The notes under the pieces were generated by a model, which was not told the origin of the DNA, ran no database searches, and saw only the letters and a program-made list of their open reading frames with translations. The position numbers and the translations under genes were made by a program. Of a stretch of DNA of 64,000 bases, positions 48,201-59,251 are shown piece by piece. This stretch comes from Perilla frutescens (lineage: Eukaryota > Streptophyta > Magnoliopsida > Lamiales > Lamiaceae): assembly GCA_026008535.1 (NCBI GenBank), contig BRKX01000002.1:34277501-34341500 (forward strand). The letters are read 5' to 3'. Within the stretch, counting starts at the first letter, position 1. Each line of letters opens with the position of its first letter.

Positions 48201-48365
48201 ATCGACGATCGAATCGCCGAACGCAAAAACCGCCGGAATCGTTACGTTAGGAGGCAGCTTTATAACCCCCTCACAACAACTCATCATCATATGCAAAATA
48301 ATAGCAAACCAAATCAAACAACAACTTGATGTCACAGAATCATTCCTCATCTTCACAACCTGCAT
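45209..48365 (-). CDS. GDSL esterase/lipase, EXL type, secreted
   Basis: Five exons (48077-48365, 46677-46807, 46241-46474, 45806-46061, 45209-45399) join with matching phases to 366 residues, the normal size for plant GDSL lipases. The start is a hydrophobic signal peptide (to about residue 33), so the enzyme should enter the secretory pathway and act in the cell wall. Block I is FAFGDSIVDQGNNN with nucleophile Ser52. Block II is SFASGGCGFDP. Block III reads AGSDDLANTYF, with Asp in place of the more common Asn, as I recall for the EXL subgroup. Block V is WDSYHPSE with Asp341 and His344. The sequence KGCCGTGSIEV...CNKFSGTC is also EXL-like. Intron 1 is long (1.27 kb) and carries GA microsatellites. 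A second in-frame Met at residue 6 could be the real start. The natural substrate cannot be told from sequence; EXL relatives act on lipids and esters of the plant surface. Confidence 0.93.
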
Positions 48366-48369
48366 CTCT

Positions 48370-48379
<10 letters not shown>

Positions 48380-48403
<24 letters not shown>

Positions 48404-48440
48404 AGAATGAGAGAGTTTAAAACCAGCTGCGATATTTATA
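48380..48440 (-). promoter_or_regulatory. TATA box and GA-rich leader of the GDSL gene
   Basis: On the minus strand TATAAATA lies at 48433-48440, about 70 bases upstream of the start codon. A (GA)n run (48380-48404) sits between it and the ATG, probably in the 5' untranslated region. Similar GA runs occur in the first intron at about 47940 and 48038. Confidence 0.55.
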
Positions 48441-50025
48441 ATGTGAGAGCTACCTTCTTAAGCATTGCAATTTGCCTACATAATTAAATAAATGTTATTT
48501 TTTCACAAAGGCTTGATTCAGGTTAAACCTTACAGATATGATACGTAATCCAAAAATGAGCTATAAATTTATGTTAATTAATTGTGCGCTGGATAATTTT
48601 TAACCTTTATATTATCTCATGTCATTTTCTTAACTTGGTATTTATTTTATATAAGTTATATTTTGTGTTCATTATTTTAATGATTAGTCGACCATCATTA
48701 AGGTTTTTTATGTATCATTTTCTCATAAAAAATAAATGCATTTTTAAATAAATATATAACTTCAAAATGGCTTCTTCTTTTTTTTTTTCAAAGAATGATA
48801 GTATATACTAGTCAACCAGTATTGAGATTCTCGTGTTTTTATTGATATATCATTCTATCATAAACAAATGCCATTTGAATAGTTTTAAAATAACTGTTTT
48901 CAATTCATTTCATTTCATCTTTTTGAAAATGATGTCAACATAATGGATTTGGACTTTTCAAAATGAAAGCATTAAAACTTTTATGGAATTATTAAACTAA
49001 TTATGCCTCCTTTTGATAGAGATAACCATGGATATGTAGTTGTGATAGTTTCATGCTTGGAAAACAAAAGTATAAAAATAAAATTAGGTCGTAGTGTTTT
49101 CATGGAATTATTAATATATATATATATATACTCATCAAATATATGTTGGAACTTAAAAATGATATATTAGCTAAAAAATTACATCGTAATTGTTAAATTT
49201 ATCAAGCATAACAAATAGGGCATCCAGACTCATGGTCGTCGCTTCCTGATGGAGTCACCCATCTCACCATTAATTGCTCCAAATTAAGCATGATTAGTTT
49301 TAGAGTTCTGATAAAATGAGCAGCAAAAAAAGAAAATACACTATGCGGTGTGAGTAGCACTTCTTATATCCTTTAAACTTTCCTTGTGACAAGATCCTCT
49401 GTTTAGAAGGCTTACATGAGCCGTCTTTTGTCCATACTTATGTTCCGACGATCATTTCATACTTCGATATTGGACATTATATCTTCGAATACCATATATA
49501 GGACACAAGATCAACCCCAAAATTTTATCATTTTCGAAGCTGAAAGATGGACGGTATCCCTATTTTTATAAATTAAAGTAATTTTTAATAATATTTTTTC
49601 CATCAAGTTACATTTGTCTGATCGATGTGTGTGATCATGACCGATAATTTCCTTTATCATTTTTTTTAATTCTTCATTATTGTCATTTCTGATTAAATCA
49701 AAACTCTTCCCTTCAGCTGTAATGTGAGTGTTCGTGAACCAAATATCATATTCGTGTGTCAAAAGACAAGCTAGTTCTTTTACTTTCTTAACATACACAA
49801 ATATCACCTTTCTATGTAATTAAGACGTAATTAACCCATTGATCCCTCATCTTCGTTTCCTCACATCCAAGTTGTTTTTTATGGCATCTTAACTTTTTTT
49901 TAGAAATTAGATGATAGAGATTGGAAAGAGACTACGACTCTATAACCATAAAACAAAGAAAAAGAGAGTTTCAAATTGCAGGATACCTTTATTATTAGAG
50001 TATTAAAATGGATACATTTTATTTA
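48441..50025. other. Intergenic DNA, no convincing gene
   Basis: Two related stretches near 48660-48760 and 48800-48890 share ATGATAGTATA/TCGACC-like words. A 98-codon frame on the minus strand (49511-49807, with WFTNTHITAEGKSFDLIRND) has somewhat protein-like composition but matches no family I know and has no neighbours that support it. Confidence 0.35.
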
Positions 50026-50410
50026 GGGAAAATTGCACGATAATACTTATACTAACATTTTGGAATCTTTTTAAAAACAATTCAAATGAAAATTATTAAC
50101 AAAACAATACCAACTTTTTCAAAGTCTTTGCAAATTTAACGTTCGATCAATTTTCCGGCCCCAGAAATCACACATAATTAATTGTATTTTATGATTTTTA
50201 TTCTCAACCATGTAAAAAAATCATCCATTCAAAAAAGCTTAAAATACAATCAATTGTGTAGGATTTTCAAGCCAAAAAAATTGATCAGGTGTTAGATCAA
50301 TTTACAAAACTTTAAAAAAAGTTGGTACTATTTTGTTAATTATTTTCATTTGGATTATTTTTAAAAAAGGATCCAACATGTAAGTATCAAATTAAAGTGC
50401 AATTCGTCAT
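50026..50410. mobile_element. Foldback MITE
   Basis: Left GGGAAAATTGCACGATAAT and right (reverse complement) GACGAATTGCACTTTAAT are inverted. The pairing continues inside: ACCAACTTTTTCAAAG against its inverted partner CTTTAAAAAAAGTTGGTAC, and GATCAATTTT against AAAAAATTGATC. The same family seems to be the older host of the foldback element at 32957. No coding capacity. Confidence 0.65.
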
Positions 50411-50879
50411 TAAATAATTTTGCTGTTAGAAAATTGAAAAATGGCGGTGATAATTTTATGATATATTAGAAAATACATATGCTAAAATTTATCATACATA
50501 TGCTAAAATTCAACATATATAAATGTGCTAAAACTAGCATGCATGCATCTTAGAAAAATTAAAAAAATGTTGTCCGTCAATCTAATTAATTTAAACAGTC
50601 CAAATTAATTCCTAATTTATACACTAGGGTAGTGTTTACATTTGTATATTGCATGAGGAATAACAGTGTTATTGGCATCGAAGCCACTTGATGAAGGACA
50701 TGTGACAGATTAAATGTCGACATCCCAATAAATACTATTAATTAATATTATATCAAGTTAAGTAATTAAGTTTAAAATATTTTAGATTTGGATATATAAG
50801 TAAACTGACAATGACTAAATTGTTTTTAATTTATTTTTTTCATAATTAATATAAATTATCTATAATTAAAGTTCACTCA
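50411..50879. other. AT-rich spacer, nothing recognised
   Basis: Short ATATGCTAAAA words recur at 50470-50540. No gene is seen. Confidence 0.45.
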
Positions 50880-51318
50880 GGGCTCGTTTGCTAGGTTGTA
50901 TGGTATAAGGTTGGATGTGTTTGACATGGGATGTGTTTCACATATAAGATATCAATATCATGTTTGTTTTGATGTATTAAAATATATGTATTAATAATAT
51001 ATTGTTTGCTTAGATGTATTATATTCTCTATAAAATTTCAATTCCTAAAATATCCTTTAATTAGTTACCATACATTGTGTGAATATTCTATAATAACATT
51101 TTTAATTAATATCTGCAAGGTTATTTTAGTCTACTATTTTTAATAATTCTCTATGGTATTAAATATCCCATCAGCAGGGTGTGATATGTTATACCATATA
51201 AATGGTTAACACATATCGGGTCCTTGCATAATCATGGGCTTCAATATTGCTAGCAAACAAAGTATTAGGGTGTCATAGGTATTTATCTCACCCTTATACT
51301 ACCTAGCAAACAAGCCCC
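50880..51318. mobile_element. MITE with GGGCTYGTTTGCTAGG ends
   Basis: The left end GGGCTCGTTTGCTAGG and the right end (reverse complement GGGGCTTGTTTGCTAGG) are inverted repeats around a 439-bp body that lacks coding frames. The GGGCTCGTTTG type of tip resembles Tourist (PIF/Harbinger) MITEs. A TTA/TAA target duplication is not clean, so the superfamily is tentative. Confidence 0.7.
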
Positions 51319-52744
51319 TAATATACAATACTATTTTTGGTGAGGATCAAAAAGTTATTTGATTTAACACGCAAATTAAAACCTGGCACTAAATCTTTTC
51401 ATTACGCTGGTGCAAAGTGCATGGTGGCAATACAAACCAGTTTGGTGAGCTGCCTCTATTTTTAGACCTTATTTTATTTACTACACAAAGCTGGAGAATT
51501 GAGTATTGAATTAGTGGTGAATTGAACAAGATTCATTATATTATATTGTTTATGGAGATAATTGCATTAAAATAAAGCTCCAAATTCTGTACGTACCGAT
51601 GATGATTATGTTGCTTTCGGGAATTTTGGTGATTGCCTTATATTAAGGAAAATAATTAGTTCGGTAAACTACCACATTGAATCGTCTTATTTACAAAAAG
51701 ATAAGTCAAAATGTAGATCATTTTGTGAAAATTATTTTTTTGGTTTGGTAACTCTTATAAATTTTCATACCTTATGTATTGTATTTGTCTAAATGATACA
51801 TATTATTTCATTTCGGTCTTGATTACCCGTAGTAATGAGTTTTTTTCTTAGTGGAAGTTAAGTTAGAGGTAAATTGAGGGTTTTATGCAATTTCTATTTC
51901 GGTGACCAAAATTTGTTTTCAAAACTTGTACCAATTAATTTAAGTTTTTTTTTTTTTTTTTTACCTTTTTATGGTGTAAAATTAAAATACAAGTCTAATT
52001 AATTTACTTATTCCGGGAACAACGCCACTCACTCCTCCAACTATTAGTTTATTATTGCATTGAATAGTATATTTAAGTAACAAATTATCCTCTAGAAATA
52101 ATACTAAAAACGTTAAATAAAATCAACATAATATAACCCGCTTTTTTTACGGATAGATAATCTCAAACTCAACAAAACAGCTCATCCGGCCGGCCCTACC
52201 TGTCCCCAATAATATATAATGTGTGTGTATATATAATATATATTCAAGGGCTCTCAAGAATATATTAGGAATTAATAAATTTTGACAGAAATTATAAAAT
52301 ACACGGCGCCGCCGACAAGATGTTCAAGTTGTAAATTAAATTACTTTTATCATAATTATTTGTGGTTTAACTTTGATCGGAAAAAATCTACTATTACAGG
52401 TAATGGAGACAAAAGTGAAACAACATACATTATTAGGTATTATTTTGACATATACAATACGCAGAGTACTGAAATTAATAAGAGATAAACATAAAGTACT
52501 AAATAGACTATTTTCCCAATATATATAAGGTGAATTTTATTATAATGTGAGTTATAATCAAATGATTGACTAAAATTTCGAGATCCGCACATTTCCCATA
52601 TATGATATTAAAACCTTGTAGAATGTAGATGAAATAAATAATTATATTAATACCAGATTAACTAGAAGATTTGCGATAAATCAAGTACATATATATAATT
52701 GTGTATTTTGAAAAATTATAACTTGTTTCTTATTAATAAGTGTA
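51319..52744. other. AT-rich intergenic DNA, no gene seen
   Basis: Includes a poly-T run near 51946-51962 and (TA)n/(TG)n at 52215-52240. No credible protein is encoded. Confidence 0.5.
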
Positions 52745-53158
52745 CTAGTATTGCACTCGTGCAATGCACGGAGAGTGGGGTACACATTTAAATTTTTATT
52801 AAAATATGATCACAATAAAAAAAAAATTGTTTCAATTATCGTACTGAAACAAAACTCATGCATAGTGTAAAATATAAATCATGAATTGAAGTATAATTTA
52901 CATCTTCAATATAAATCATGAATTGGTAGGACGTCCGTTACGTTGTATTTCTCAGGGTTCAGAGTGTTTTTCAACTTTTCCAATAATGTCTATTATAATA
53001 AAAAATTATATATATTAGTAAAACAAAAAATATAAACAATATAAACTGAAATTTTAATATTAAGTATAGTTAATACCAAAAAGTAAACCCTAATCAAATG
53101 GACCAACTCTTGTAAAGATGTGAAATCTCAAAATTGGAACATGCGGTGTTGAAAACCT

Positions 53159-53488
53159 TCATCCACGATGGGATAAAGAGATGAATTTGAACAAATGTTG
53201 GGTTGTTCTATATTTCATCCTATTATCTTGTATATCGAAAAATTGAAAAGCGTATAAACCGCCTTCCACAAATTCGATATTAAACCGCTCGAGATTTGAC
53301 TTCCTCATGGTACTGTGTATATGGTCACCGGCACGATCATGGAGAATTATCTTAAGGGTTGGTTTAGCATGCGATCTTCCATACGGTGGTTGTTCGTACA
53401 TACGAACAACCCTAAGTTTCAATATCAATTCATATATGGAATGACCGGTTTCCCTAACCCTGTCAACTAAACTAAAAAATTGAGACAT
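53159..53488 (-). pseudogene. RPA1-like OB-fold (DUF223-type) fragment
   Basis: A 109-codon frame starts MSQFFSLVDRVRETGHSIY. It contains LKLRVVRMYEQPP, KIILHDRAGDHIHSTMRKS, and RFNIEFVEGGLYAFQFFDI, then YRTTQHLFKFI. This order (R-V-x-R-x-[WY]E, hydrophobic strand with D-x-x-G-D-x-I-H-[AS]-T, then EG-x-[VY]) is the N-terminal OB-fold of plant replication protein A large-subunit homologues (DUF223). A full protein would be several hundred residues; only the first domain is open here, and no further exon is evident. Plant Helitrons are known to carry such RPA1-like genes, which fits the Helitron ends around it. It is probably non-functional. Confidence 0.6.
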
Positions 53489-54159
53489 GAAGTTATGATT
53501 TGGATCGAATTAATTTCTTGTAAAGTGCAATAGAGCGTTTGATTTGTATGCGTAGCATATGGATCTATTTATAAAATCGCACGAAGAAAAATATTTATGG
53601 TATGAATTGAATTTTTTGATGAATTGGATTTGATCCATTATATATGGTTTATATATGCACACAAATCTCTAAAATATATGTGATAATATATCTTTAACGT
53701 GTGAAAATTAATGAGGATATATTCATATATATTATATTATACATTATATATATCATTAGTAGATTAATAGATATCATTAGATAATATTGCGGGGAATATC
53801 TTATTAATGTGGAGATGATTATACAACATTCACATTGAGATATTGCAGATTTTATAAATGAATTAAAAAAATTCGTTTCATGAAGTGCGTGTATTATCAG
53901 TAGAATTTTTAAGGGGAATATTTAATTAGATTAGGTTCATTATATGTGATTTATATATCCTCAATCAAATATTTGGTTCTAGATACCATTCTCATTTAAT
54001 ATTTCATATATTAATTCCTAATATAAATAGATATAGTGTGTGTGTGTATATATAATTAAATTTATCCATATATAATATAAATATATACACAAATTCCTAA
54101 TATTAATATTAATATTTCATGGCTGAGAGTTGTTCATCCATAATATTAATATTCATATA

Positions 54160-54321
54160 TTAATTCCTAATATAAATAGATATGGTGTCTATGTATATAT
54201 ATATATAATGAAATTTATCTATCCTAATATCTATCACTAATATTATATGTACGTAATCTATATATTAAGAGAAAATATTAGCTTCTCAATTAGTATAAAT
54301 AGATATGGTGTCTATGTGTGT

Positions 54322-54356
<35 letters not shown>

Positions 54357-54440
54357 GAAAGTTATCTATCCTAATATCTATCACTAAATTATACATACGT
54401 AATCTATATATTAAAAGAAAATATTAGCTGCTCAATTAGG
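54160..54440. repeat. Tandem duplication within AT-rich DNA
   Basis: A block of about 130 bases (AATAGATATGGTGTCTATGT, a TA run, then TATCTATCCTAATATCTATC, ACGTAATCTATATATTAA and AGAAAATATTAGC) is present twice, starting near 54173 and 54298. The second copy has a much longer TA run. Confidence 0.75.
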
Positions 54441-54512
54441 AATAGTGATTTGGGCGGGAAAAATTGTTATTTCTATTTCTGATAACTATCTTACTTTGAG
54501 ATAATATATAGA

Positions 54513-55458
54513 TTTATATGTAATAATCTCGAAAGCACGAGGGAGAGGAGAGCAATGGTCTCGAACCCGATAACTTTTATCTTTTATATAGGTATTTTCA
54601 TAGCTTGAATATCTCTGAAAAGATGAACACTAATACGGCATAATGTGTGTATGTTACTATGGCCTCAACCACTTGTAATTAATTTAAGTTGGATATTTTG
54701 AGTAGTATCGTTGAGATGTCACAACCGATGCATTATTATGAGCACTCCATGCATGAAATTGGACCAAAATATAATAACTGACTAGTATTTCTTCCGTACG
54801 TTGTACATATTTAGATATTTATAAATTAATATCTTAAATTTTGAATGTGTTCACATTATAATTAAATGAAAAATATTTTGATTCTAAAATGTACTCAAAA
54901 TATTTTTATGTGATAATACAAATATTATATGGTTAATTAGAGACATTCTTCAATGATCCTCATGATTACATTTAACATTTGAAAGCATATAATTATATTT
55001 GTAGCTTTTACCAAATAACACAATATCAATTAAACTAAAAAATAAAAAATTAGCTGATATCATTTTATTAAATTTTCATTGTACAAAAATAAAAATATGG
55101 TATTGAGTGACAAAATACATAACTTGAGTAGTAAAAAATAATTAGGCTCAATATAATTTTATTATATTATTTTATATGTGCCGTATTGTTTGACCAAACA
55201 ATCGTAATCAACTTTTTTTAAAAAAAAGGGTATATAAAATTGCTATTATTTGTTTGGTGTAGCAATCATTTTTTAAAAAAAACTTTATAGAGATTTTCTT
55301 TAAATTTTAACAAAATGTTTATTTGTTCCATGTTGCTAGTTACTAATTCATGTAATTGTTCTTCTATAAAAAAAATGTATTTGTCGGTATTAAAATATTT
55401 AACTTCATGCAACTCTTTTTTCTCACCTAATTATTATAATTATATAAAAAATTAATAT
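54513..55458. other. AT-rich intergenic DNA, no gene seen
   Basis: No coding or repeat structure stands out before the 5S rDNA fragment. Confidence 0.5.
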
Positions 55459-55495
55459 TGGGATCCGGTGCATTAGTGCTGGTATGATCGCACCC
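55459..55495 (-). rRNA. Truncated 5S rRNA gene, first 37 bases
   Basis: On the minus strand GGGTGCGATCATACCAGCAC and the following 17 bases to GGATCCCA match the 5' end of plant 5S rRNA base for base as I know it. The match then stops abruptly and runs into AT-rich DNA. The internal promoter (A box, intermediate element, C box, about +50 to +85) is missing, so this copy cannot be transcribed normally. See the adjoining spacer. Confidence 0.88.
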
Positions 55496-55760
55496 GTTAG
55501 AGTCTCTTCACAAAATTTTCTTATAGCTGGTGGCACAGCGGGCGGTGTGGGTCTCTGAATTTCAAACGCGCGTAACTTTCGAACCGATTGAAGTTACGGG
55601 GCGCACAGCATGTTCACGCGAAGGTCTCGCCGAGCCGTACGACCTGGACAACAGGGCTCGCCCGTTGTGTGCACTAGCCGAGGTCAAAAAAGAGCTTAGA
55701 GTACCGGTTTCGTGGCCCGCCGTGTTTCAACGGCCACTAATTCAGAGATTGTGGGTCCCA
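55496..55760 (-). other. 5S rDNA spacer-like upstream region
   Basis: The DNA directly upstream (on the minus strand) of the 5S fragment is much more GC-rich than its surroundings. It contains TATAAG 30 bases before the 5S start, with C at -1, the known upstream promoter layout of plant 5S genes. It is probably part of a 5S intergenic spacer that travelled with the truncated gene. The frames readable through it are not genes. Confidence 0.55.
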
Positions 55761-56571
55761 CACTCGTAATCACGGAAAATGATAAACCGAAAAAGGCAAA
55801 AAAACCAAAATAGAGAAAAGGGACAAAAAAAAAAATGAGAGAGAGAGAGAGAGACCGGAAAAGGAAAAAGAAAGCAGCGCTTAGCGCATTTTGATCCCAA
55901 GCCTTTTCCATTTCAAACCTACTTAAAGCCTTGCAACCAATGGACAAAGTCAAGATTTTAAAAATTTTCATTAACAATTTTGTTTTAAATAAAGGTTTCA
56001 CTAACTTTATTTTATGGGATGTTTACCTATGCGATTTTACTTTAATATATGTATAGATTATCTACTAATAAATTATTTTATATATGTGATATTAGAGATA
56101 CATTCAAAGTACTTTAAAAGCTTTGTGAACCAATATTTATTGGGAAATTTGTCTTTTTTTATCTATCTATTTATCTATCTATATATATATATATATATAT
56201 ATATACACTCTAATCATGTATTGTTTCACTTTTAGTCATGATTATCTGTGATAATCGATTTTCTGCTGATTAAAGTTAAATCGACTGTAATTTGAGGTTT
56301 TTAGCCTATGCAAATTTTCAAGAAGATACTGTTTGCAAGGGGGTCACTAGAAAGATAGAATGCCAAAGTCACGAGCTTCTTGGACACAAGATTATGGTAG
56401 TTAAAGTTTGTCAAATAGAATATATATATATATAATAGCAAGCTCTTTCAAAGATTTGTAGATATTGTTACTTTTTGTGGTATGTATTGTACTTAAATAA
56501 TATAATAATTATTTACATAATCATTCATTTAAACATAGAAAACATTGATATAATTTATGTAAATATGAGCT
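55761..56571. other. AT-rich DNA with simple repeats
   Basis: Poly-A and (GA)n runs at 55790-55855, (TA)n at 56180-56206. No gene is seen. Confidence 0.5.
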
Positions 56572-56574
56572 CCA

Positions 56575-58367
56575 CACTACAAGAAAACACATATCGGGCA
56601 ATGAAAATAATTACGGAATTCATTTTGTCAATACGGGCGATGGAACGGCGACGGATTAAGTTGGCGACGGTATTCCGTCACCATAGTACGCGACGGACAT
56701 ATTCTGTCACCTTTATTTTTTTTAATTTTATAATTAATTTTATTATCTGAATAATAGGGTGACACAACATTTCCGTCGCCTTATTTCGGAATTTTTATTT
56801 TACATATAATTTTATTATGCAGATAATATGATGACGGAATATTTCCATCACCTAGTTTATAATTTTATTTTATATTTTTCTTTAATATAAAAAAATTATC
56901 AGGCGATGAAATATGTTTGTCGCCTATTTTTGGAATTTTTATTTAACATTTAATTTTAATATGCAGATAATAAAACGACGAAATATGTCCATCACCTTAT
57001 TTATTATTATATTTATTTAATTTTAATATTATAAAATCAAGGTGATGAAAAGTATATGTCGCCTATGACCTTTTTCCGTCACGAAGCCTCATAGTAATTT
57101 CTATCTTTATTGGTTTTTTTAATTTTTAATTAATATTTTTTACATTTTAAGTATACCAATATTCATAGATTAAATCATATGGTATTTTTGGATAAATTAA
57201 ATAATATTTTATTTTTAAATTCACAAATTTAATAAGGTTATATGTAAATTTTTAATTACACAAAATTAAAATTTAATATAAATGTATGATTATTACAAAT
57301 CCTATAAATCATATATTAGTAAAAGTGTGATATTCATTTTTATATGTGAAAGTGAATTGAACGAAAAAATGGTATGATTAAGGTTATTAATTCTGAATGG
57401 TTGTAGGGTTATGGTGTAGATAGGGTGAAGGGTTTCAAGGGTTTATATAAATATTAAGGGTTAGGGTATAGGGTTGAATATTCAAGGGTTTGGGTAGTAT
57501 TTGATGGAATTGATCAATTCCGTCGAAATTACAAATCACAATGCTATAATATATATAAATTATTGATTATAATTACCATAAATATAATTAGTTACATTAT
57601 ACGTATTATTATTATTATTATTATTTGATAAAATGAAGACATGATATATATACTCGATCGATTGGTTGTATATTAAAAATTATAATAGAATTATATTTTA
57701 ATATGTTTTTACAATTTTTTTACTATTCTAAACTAATAGGAGTATATATCAACTTAATTAATTAATTATTGTATATTTTAAATTATAAGTATTTACTTTA
57801 TTGAATTAAACTATTAATAGTATATGGTTTTTACAATGTTTGTTATATTCTAAACTAATATATGTCAATTTAATTAATAATTGTATATTTTAAATTATAC
57901 TTATTTTTTATTGAATTAAATTATTAATAATATATGATTTTTACAATTTCTGTTATATAAATTAATTTTTATAGTAAAAAGTTAAAAATTGAAATAAATT
58001 TAATTCCTGCCTATGTGTTGGATTTATTTATTTTTTTAATCGTGTTTAATTGGCGACGAATACAGTCTGATAAAATTCGGCGTTGGTCCGTCACCATTTC
58101 CGTTACCTTCTACGGACGGAGTTAACTACGGAAAATTACGTCGTCAACCCCCGGCAACCGTTTCACACAACAAAAGATGGCGACGGAAGATCACCTGATC
58201 TGTCGCCATATGTTGTGACGGAATAATTCTGTCGTCTTATCTTTTAGCAATTGGAAACGGGAGACGGGTGAATTCCGTCGCCATTCCGTCGCCTGTGTAA
58301 TTGGCAACAAAAATCCAACCTTGGGCGATAGTTTTTTTAGTCGCCTAGTTGTCATTTTCTTGTAGTG
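56575..58367. mobile_element. Non-autonomous CACTA (EnSpm) element
   Basis: The element begins CACTACAAGAAAA and ends TTTTCTTGTAGTG, a perfect 13-bp CACTA inverted repeat. CCA is duplicated on both sides (56572-56574 and 58368-58370), the 3-bp target duplication of this superfamily. Both ends carry many copies of GGCGACGGA/TTCCGTCGCC-like words (56630-57080 and 58060-58330), the subterminal transposase-binding repeats. The middle is AT-rich with no transposase, so at 1793 bp it depends on an autonomous partner. Confidence 0.93.
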
Positions 58368-58370
58368 CCA

Positions 58371-58556
58371 GATGCTACAATCAATGGAATTTTAAACTTA
58401 AAATACATTTTTAAGCTAGTGAAAGATTATTATCTTAAAATTAAGAATTATTAGCTTTTTTCTATATTATATTTTAAACTTCATAAAGAAATAAGGTCAG
58501 GCACATTTAATTTTTAGCTATTTTATTTGGAGGATAAATATAATGTCAATTCAGGG

Positions 58557-58587
<31 letters not shown>

Positions 58588-58889
58588 CATGTCACATATA
58601 CAGTAGACTTTGTAGCTAGTAGTTATAGTTTGTCCTTATCAAGGGTATTTTATGTAGCTAGTGTGTTTTCTCTTAATTTTCAATAATGCTCAAGTTTTTT
58701 TGTTTGTTTTTTTTTTTTTTTGAGAAATTGCTGAAGTAGTTTTAATTGTACATCAACTTAATAAAATATAAAAAGTCGTTTCCAATCAATCAACGAAATT
58801 GTGTGAATTATACGAATGCCATTATTTGCATAAAATGATCATACAACTCATAAAATCACATATCTCATTTATGACAACTCATTATATTT
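58371..58889. other. AT-rich spacer with (TA)n and poly-T
   Basis: TA run near 58560-58588 and poly-T near 58700-58722. Nothing else is recognised. Confidence 0.5.
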
Positions 58890-59251
58890 ATAGTTCGGGA
58901 TGATATTGGTGCCTTTGTTGCAATTAGGACTAGTCATATTTTGGGGTGTCTGTGGGTCAATGAAGATGAAATATTAGGTTTGTATAAGACTCTTTCATGG
59001 ATTAAGTCTCGGTATTCAACATGTTGTTTTCGAAGTTGATTCTAAAGCGGTGGCTGATGCTTATTTCAAGTTGTCACAAATTTTTCGATGATTCATATGA
59101 TTTTTCTCTTAATTTGGTCCGTCGTAGTGCGAATTGTGTGACAAATAGTATAGCTATAAGTGCTCGTAATTTTTCAAGCCCTGTTTGTTGGGTTGAGCCT
59201 CCACCTTTTGTGGTAGGCCTTCTCGATAGTTCTTGTTCTTGTGATTCTTAA
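58890..59251 (+). pseudogene. LINE 3' end: broken RNase H domain (RVT_3 type)
   Basis: Across three frames one reads RDDIGAFVAIRTSHI, LYKTLSWIKS, VVFEVDSKAVADAYF, FSLNLVRRSANCVTNSIA and VCWVEPPPFVVGLL. This is the C-terminal RNase H-like domain found at the end of plant L1-type reverse transcriptases. The first Asp (RDDIGAF) and the EVDSKAV Asp are visible. At least two frameshifts and a stop break the domain, and everything upstream (endonuclease, reverse transcriptase) is absent, as in a 5'-truncated LINE copy. A TAA stop and a short 3' untranslated region follow. Confidence 0.75.

Larger units (their letters stand above)
52745..54512 (-). mobile_element. Helitron candidate carrying an RPA1-like fragment
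   Basis: Read on the minus strand the element would start TCTATATATTATCTCAAAG after an A. It would end with a hairpin region (CCGTGCATTGCACGAGTGC) followed by AATACTAG and a host T, so it sits between A and T as Helitrons do. A block TTTTTCCCGCCCAAATC near the 5' end is also common in plant Helitrons. The RPA1-like frame inside has the same orientation. The 3' end is fairly convincing. The 5' end is less so, because the plus-strand word TCTATATATTAAAAG at about 54406 could be the start of a different, oppositely oriented Helitron. Confidence 0.5.

Noticed and set aside
49511..49807. 98-codon minus-strand frame with protein-like composition
   Set aside because: No recognised motif, no adjoining exons and no conserved neighbour; kept only as a note in the spacer entry.
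54406..54440. Plus-strand Helitron start TCTATATATTAAAAG
   Set aside because: No matching hairpin plus CTAG end downstream; the same word is part of a local tandem duplication.
55530..56001. 79- and 101-codon frames around the 5S spacer
   Set aside because: Open only because the spacer is GC-rich; no start context, domain or splice structure.
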